Below, in pieces: positions 59,270 through 64,000 of a stretch of DNA of 64,000 nucleotides; position 1 is the first letter of the stretch; each line of letters opens with the position of its first letter. A program made the position numbers and the translations under genes. Source of the stretch: Cheilinus undulatus (taxonomy: Eukaryota; Chordata; Actinopteri; Labriformes; Labridae); contig NC_054877.1 of NCBI RefSeq assembly GCF_018320785.1, forward strand, positions 38,152,151 to 38,216,150, written 5' to 3'. Under the pieces are notes generated by a model. It was not told the DNA's origin. It searched no databases and saw only the letters and a list, made by a program, of their open reading frames with translations.

Positions 59270-60351
59270 CAGGACTCTTCCAAGCCAAACTGAACAACTA
59301 TGGGAGAAGAGCCTTAGTCAGACGGACCCGATGGTCCCTCTGACTGAGCTCCAGAGTTCTTGTGTGGAGCTGGGACAAAGTTTCAGAGGGATAACAGTCA
59401 CTGCATCCTCCACCAATCTGAGCTTTTATGGCAGAGGGGCTAAATGGAAGCCTCATTCTTTGTTGCAAAAACATACCTGAGGGGATGTGAGAAACAAGAT
59501 TCTTTGGTCCGATGAAACCAAGATTGAACTGTTTGGCCTTACTTCTAGACATTAGGTCTGGAGGAAACCAGGCAACGCTCATCACCTGCCCACATCCATC
59601 CCAACAGTGAAGCATGGTGGTGGCAGCATCATGCTGTGGGGGTGTTTTTCAGCAGCGGAGAATGAGCGACTGGTCGTTGTTGAGGGAAAGATGAATGAAG
59701 CAAAGTGCAGAGATGTACGCAATGAAAACCTGTGTCACAGCTCACAGGACCTAGACTGGGCTGAAAGTTCACCTGCAACATGACAATGAACCTAAGCACA
59801 CAGCCAAGACAACACAGGAGTGGCTCAGGGAAAAATGAACATTGTAGAGGGACCCAGCCAGAGACCTGACGTGAACCCTACCGACCATCTCTGGAGAGAC
59901 TTAAAAATGGCCCTCCACCGATCGTCCCCATCCAGCCTGACTGAGCTTGAGAGGATTTGCAAAAAAGAATGGCAGAAATCCCCCACTCCAGGCGTGCAAA
60001 GTTTGTTGCAACATATTCAAGGTAGGTTATAATTGATGCCAAAAGGGCTTCAACTAATTACGGAGTAAAGAGTCTTTATGCTTTATCAATATATTTCAGT
60101 TTTTATATTTGACTATATATTTGCAAAAAATTCTGTTAACACTTTGTCATGATGGGTTACTAGATTAATGAGAGACAGAATTAATTTGTACTGTTTTAGC
60201 ATCAAGCTGCAACATTAGACAATAGAGAAAGGTGAAAGGGGTCTGAATACTGTGTATTGATTTGTACATTGTTACAAGTTACATTGACGGTGGAAAATAA
60301 CACAAAAATGTGTTATTTTAACAGAGGTGTGTAGACTTAGTATCCACTGTA
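59270..60351 (+). mobile_element. Tc1-like transposon, decayed
   Basis: Plus-strand frames with stops read [48 protein letters not shown] and VNPTDHLWRDLKMALHRS, the landmarks of a Tc1 transposase. The tail GGGGTCTGAATACTGTG ends one element near 60260. GTGTGTAGACTTAGTATCCACTGTA (to 60351) is the terminal repeat of a different Tc1 type, so two elements may be joined here. Confidence 0.8.
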
Positions 60352-60461
60352 AAGAACAAAAATGTCATATCCATCACTTGTATAACAACCATAAAAATAT
60401 GATCTTTCATAACAGATCATAGGAATCAAACTATCTTGATTTGGATGATACTGTGAGTTTT

Positions 60462-61962
60462 TCAGTGATTCTTCAGGTAAGTGTTGCGTTTGAATGTCTT
60501 AGCACACAGCTGACAAGCATATGGTCGCACTCCTGTATGTGTCCTCTTATGGTTTTTCAACACAGCCCCTGAAGAAAACCTCTTTCCACATTCTGAGCAG
60601 ATGTAAGGACGCTCGCCGATATGGGTGCGTGTATGGAGTGTAAGTCTGTGCGCCATCATGAACCCTTTCCCACATGTAGTGCACTTGTATGGCCTCTCTC
60701 CTGTGTGGGTGCGTCTGTGAATCTGCAGGTCACCAGCTGAAACAAACGCCTTTCCACAGTCAAAGCACAGAAACGGCTTTTCTCCAGTGTGGATCCTTTT
60801 GTGTACAGTCAAGTTTCCAGACCTAGAGAAACATTTCTCACAATACGTGCACTTAAATGGCCTCTCACCAGTGTGAGTGCGCATGTGAGTCTTAAGTAAA
60901 CTTGCTGATATGAACTCTTTCTTACACGAGGCGCACTTGTATGGCCTCTCTCCTGTATGGAGGCGTCTGTGAACCTTCAGCGAACCAGCTGTAGTAAAAG
61001 CCTTGCCACAGTCAGAGCATAGAAACGGTTTTTCTCCGGTGTGGGTCCTTATGTGAATAGTTAGTGATGAAGGCATAAAGAATCCTTTCCCACAGTATGT
61101 GCACTTCAGTGTCTTCTCACCTGTGTGACTGCGCAGGAGCTGTGTCAGTGCACTTTTGTTCTGGCAAACTTTGCCACAGCTCTCACAGACCACTGTCCTC
61201 TTTGGTTGGTGACACATCTCCTGGACAGTTGAAGCAGCTGCTGAGCCAAGAAGCCGCATGCACTGGTTGGCCATCTGAGGCAGATGACTTTTCCAAATGT
61301 GGGTCAGCTCACGCCTCCCCAGGAGGGACATTGTATCAAAGCTCTGTCCACAATCTGAACAGTCAAGCTTTTGTGCAGTTTGAACACACCTGTGCCCTTT
61401 CTTGTCCTGTGCAGTCTGAAAGCTGTTTCCACATTTCATGCAGAGATAAGCTGCGTTTGTGCACTTATGCTTCCTGTGAACTGCCAATTTAGATGCCGTC
61501 CTGAGCGCCTTTCCACACTGAGAGCATTTGTAAGGATAGTCTCTGGTGTGAACGCACTGATGCTCCAGGAGCTGATGGGGTACATGAAGCACTTTCCACA
61601 CTGAGCACATTTGCGTGCAGCTTTCTGATATGGACGTTGACCAATCACAGAGCCAGACAGAACAGGACTCTGAGAAGACATAGAGGGAGGCTGACAAGTG
61701 GGTAAGGCTCCTCTGTTGCTCTCCCTGCATTCCTCTGCTGGTGTTTGTTCTGAAGTGCTGATCTGTACAATGTATGTTTCCTCATTAGATGCCAACAACA
61801 AATTCTGTATCCCACTGGATTTTGTCTTCTGACAATAATCATGCTCAGATTGTATTTAGTTTTGTATCTGGAGGTTAGACGTCACATCTTTGGCATTGGT
61901 CATTTGCAGAGAAGGAGGAATAGATAGTGATGAGAGGAGTCGCTCCTCTGAGTCAGAGAAAA
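60462..61962 (-). pseudogene. Gene D: damaged zinc-finger exon, relative of gene C
   Basis: Aligns over its whole length with the finger exon of gene C, including acceptor TTTAAACAG and VFSDSEERLLSSLSIPPS-like start. Lesions seen: a CAA-to-TAA stop at 61856-61858 early in the linker; a one-base loss at about 61577-61582 inside finger 1; loss of finger 5 and part of finger 6 near 61215-61290; a zinc ligand lost in fingers 4 (His to Arg) and 7 (His to Leu); and a stop at 60462-60464 that removes the last residues. The later fingers are canonical and remain open, and a three-finger block is duplicated relative to C. No TIN2-like exons are seen to the right within the window. A short finger-only protein from an internal start cannot be excluded. 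Confidence 0.82.
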
Positions 61963-62327
61963 CTGTTTAAAAAGAGAGTAAAAAAGTTAGAAAAGTGCAA
62001 ATTTGAGCTCTCAAAAATGGACTGCATCTATGACAGAAAACAAATTCATCAATTTACCAATCTTTAATTGATTTGTTTGTTTTTATTAAGAGTGCTTGGT
62101 AAGTCTCCATCACTTTATTTACAATGTTTATTTAACTTGAACTGTTCACATAATAAATCTAAGGGACACAATTAAAGAATGAATAAAAATTATTTAATTC
62201 TCTCAGTCTTTTAGAATTTTTGCTTGTTAAAAGTATTCTCAGCCTTTACAGCCCTACTACATATTACCTGATGCTGAAAGTATAAACTCTTATCTGATAC
62301 TTTGAATAAGTCTTTTTTGAATGTTAA

Positions 62328-63493
62328 CCTCCTAAGAACCTGCATGCATATATGAGGACAATACATTTTGGCTATCCTACAACTTAGTAATAATTTCCAC
62401 TACTATATTTTTTGACATAACTGTCTGGTATGTCCACTGAAGTTTAAGTAATTTGCTGGAAATGTGAGAATTTGCTGTCTGGATGTTTTGGGAAATTAGC
62501 TTACAAATGATCAAACATGGGAACATGCTTGCATATTTAAAATTATCATCGGAAGATTTGGGGAAATTGCTTTGATTATTTTGGCATTTTCATGAGAATT
62601 TGGGGAATTGGATTGGGAGCTTGGAAGTAGTCATCCTTCATAGAAATTAAGGGAATTTTTTTGTTTCCTTCATTTTTGTGGAATTTTGAAGAATATAAAT
62701 CTTTGAGATTTTGCTGAAAAAATTTAAGGGAAATTTGCTTTAAAGATTTGAGAACTATTTAAAGACATTTTGGGCCACTTTAGCTGGAAAACTTCAAAAA
62801 TATGTTTAAGAATTTTCACAGGTATTTTCGGGAACATCTTTGAAAATTTAGGGAATTCATTTGGATTGTGAAAGGGAAAATTTACAAGAAATCCGGTTCA
62901 AAGACAAGACTGATGTTTTAACTTCCGTTTTGGATGTTTGGAGAATTTTTGGGGGATTTTTTGGGTCCATGAAAAAAATGAAATTTGTGAAATGTATTTA
63001 GAATGTTTTTTGGGGGGAGGATCTTTAAATTTTTTAAGAATTTTCATGGAAATTTTAGAGAATTTGTCTGGATGTTTGGGTGTATCTGTCATTTTTACAG
63101 AATTTTGGGGAATGTATTGTTATTATTAGAGAATTTGAAGAAATATAGAAAGGAAGAAAGAGATGTAAGGGGGAATTTGCTCTGAAATTTCAAGAATTTG
63201 CATGGATTTTTTTTGGGGGGGGTTATTTAGACTATGAGAAAGTTTCGTTGAAACTGGGAAATGTGAGGAAATTTTGGGGTACTTTTGATGGGATAAAACA
63301 TGTTGAAGAATTTTCACCAAAATTCTATTTAATTTCTTTAAACTTAAAGGGAATTTGTGAATTTGGAAAGGAAAATCTCTAAGAAATGACCGTTCATGAC
63401 AAGGCTGTTTTATTATATCAGGTCCTACTTATCCAAAATATGTGGGAGAAACTAAAAAAACGCATTCCAAACAAAAGCTCAGGTTTCAGGAGG
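62328..63493. mobile_element. TTAA-flanked element filled with GGAATTTTGG-type repeats
   Basis: TTAA at 62324-62327 and 63494-63497 flank inverted ends CCTCCTAAGAACCTG / CAGGTTTCAGGAGG. The inside is a degenerate tandem of short units around GGAATTTTGGGGAATTTG, with G mostly on the plus strand. No transposase. TTAA and inverted ends suggest a piggyBac-like non-autonomous element. Confidence 0.7.
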
Positions 63494-63497
63494 TTAA

Positions 63498-64000
63498 ATA
63501 ACATTTAATTTTTTTCAGCCCTGTCACTTGCTAACTACAAACTACTTGAAATAAGAGCATATACATGAGAGATTCCAACCAGTCGTTCTCATATATTAAG
63601 GCACAAAATAAAATATCACATGTATTCCAGTTACTGAGTTTTATGTCCCTGATGTTCCTAGATGTCACAAAGCTAAAAGAAAGAATATAAATCAGGTAAA
63701 AAAAAATATGGACAAATGTTTAGCTGACAGTTTTGAGTTACTGTTATCCCAATATTTGTCAGAAAGATTCTCAACTGGGTTTAAATAAAAGCTAAGAAAT
63801 TATAATAAATATAATATTGCAAATCACTGAAAAATGTCCCGACTGTGAGCCTAAATTAGGATATGCACTGGTGCTTAAAATGCAATTCATAGTATGGGGG
63901 GATTCCCTTCATGGGCTGGTTACTGTGACTCAGCTGCCAGTCAGGAAAGGCGATCTTATAGTCAAACATATCATCTAGAAAAATTTACTTTTTCAAAAAT
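63498..64000. other. Right-edge non-coding sequence
   Basis: AT-rich; nothing recognised. No TIN2-like exon for gene D. Confidence 0.6.

Noticed and set aside
62898-63320. Lys/Pro-rich open frames on the minus strand
   Set aside because: They come from the degenerate GGAATTTTGG repeat inside the TTAA-flanked element.

Overview
The window is vertebrate nuclear DNA, almost certainly from a ray-finned (teleost) fish. It is AT-rich and intron-rich, and it carries fish-type repeats: Tc1-like elements, hAT-like elements with 8-bp duplications, TTAA-flanked piggyBac-like miniature elements, and LINE tails. All host genes I can support are on the minus strand and have several exons. Exon borders were set by hand from reading frame, AG/GT splice sites and phase, and every junction below keeps frame.

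Region 1 (about 7.0-32.2 kb) is the 5' part of col6a1, the collagen VI alpha-1 chain. I resolve 25 coding exons giving 549 residues in one frame: signal peptide, N-terminal von Willebrand A domain with an intact metal-binding DxSxS motif, the CCSFDC cysteine segment, and nearly all of the Gly-X-Y triple helix. The end of the helix and the C1 and C2 domains were not found; they should lie left of position 1. The introns hold decayed transposons and simple repeats.

Region 2 (32.2-36.5 kb) is intergenic: the GC-rich, pyrimidine-rich col6a1 upstream region, CTCF-like motifs and LINE-tail repeats.

Region 3 (36.5-62 kb) is a head-to-tail cluster of four related genes, called A, B, C and D here. 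A, B and C share one plan: a tiny start exon, five exons encoding a domain that matches the N-terminal (TRFH-like) domain of the shelterin protein TIN2/TINF2, then one large exon encoding 12 (B, C) or 18 (A) C2H2-type zinc fingers. D, at the right edge, keeps only a damaged zinc-finger exon and looks like a pseudogene. The joining of a telomere-protein domain to zinc-finger arrays in a tandem, diversifying, transposon-rich cluster is the most striking content of the window. By analogy with KRAB or SCAN zinc-finger clusters, these may be sequence-specific DNA-binding proteins that recruit partners through the N-terminal domain; that is inference.

The cluster is dotted with mobile DNA. A hAT-like element with an exact 8-bp duplication and a nested LINE sits in intron 1 of A. 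A TTAA-flanked element sits in intron 2 of A, with a second copy between B and C. Tc1 fragments lie between B and C and between C and D. A second kind of TTAA-flanked element, filled with degenerate G/T-rich repeats, lies to the right of D.
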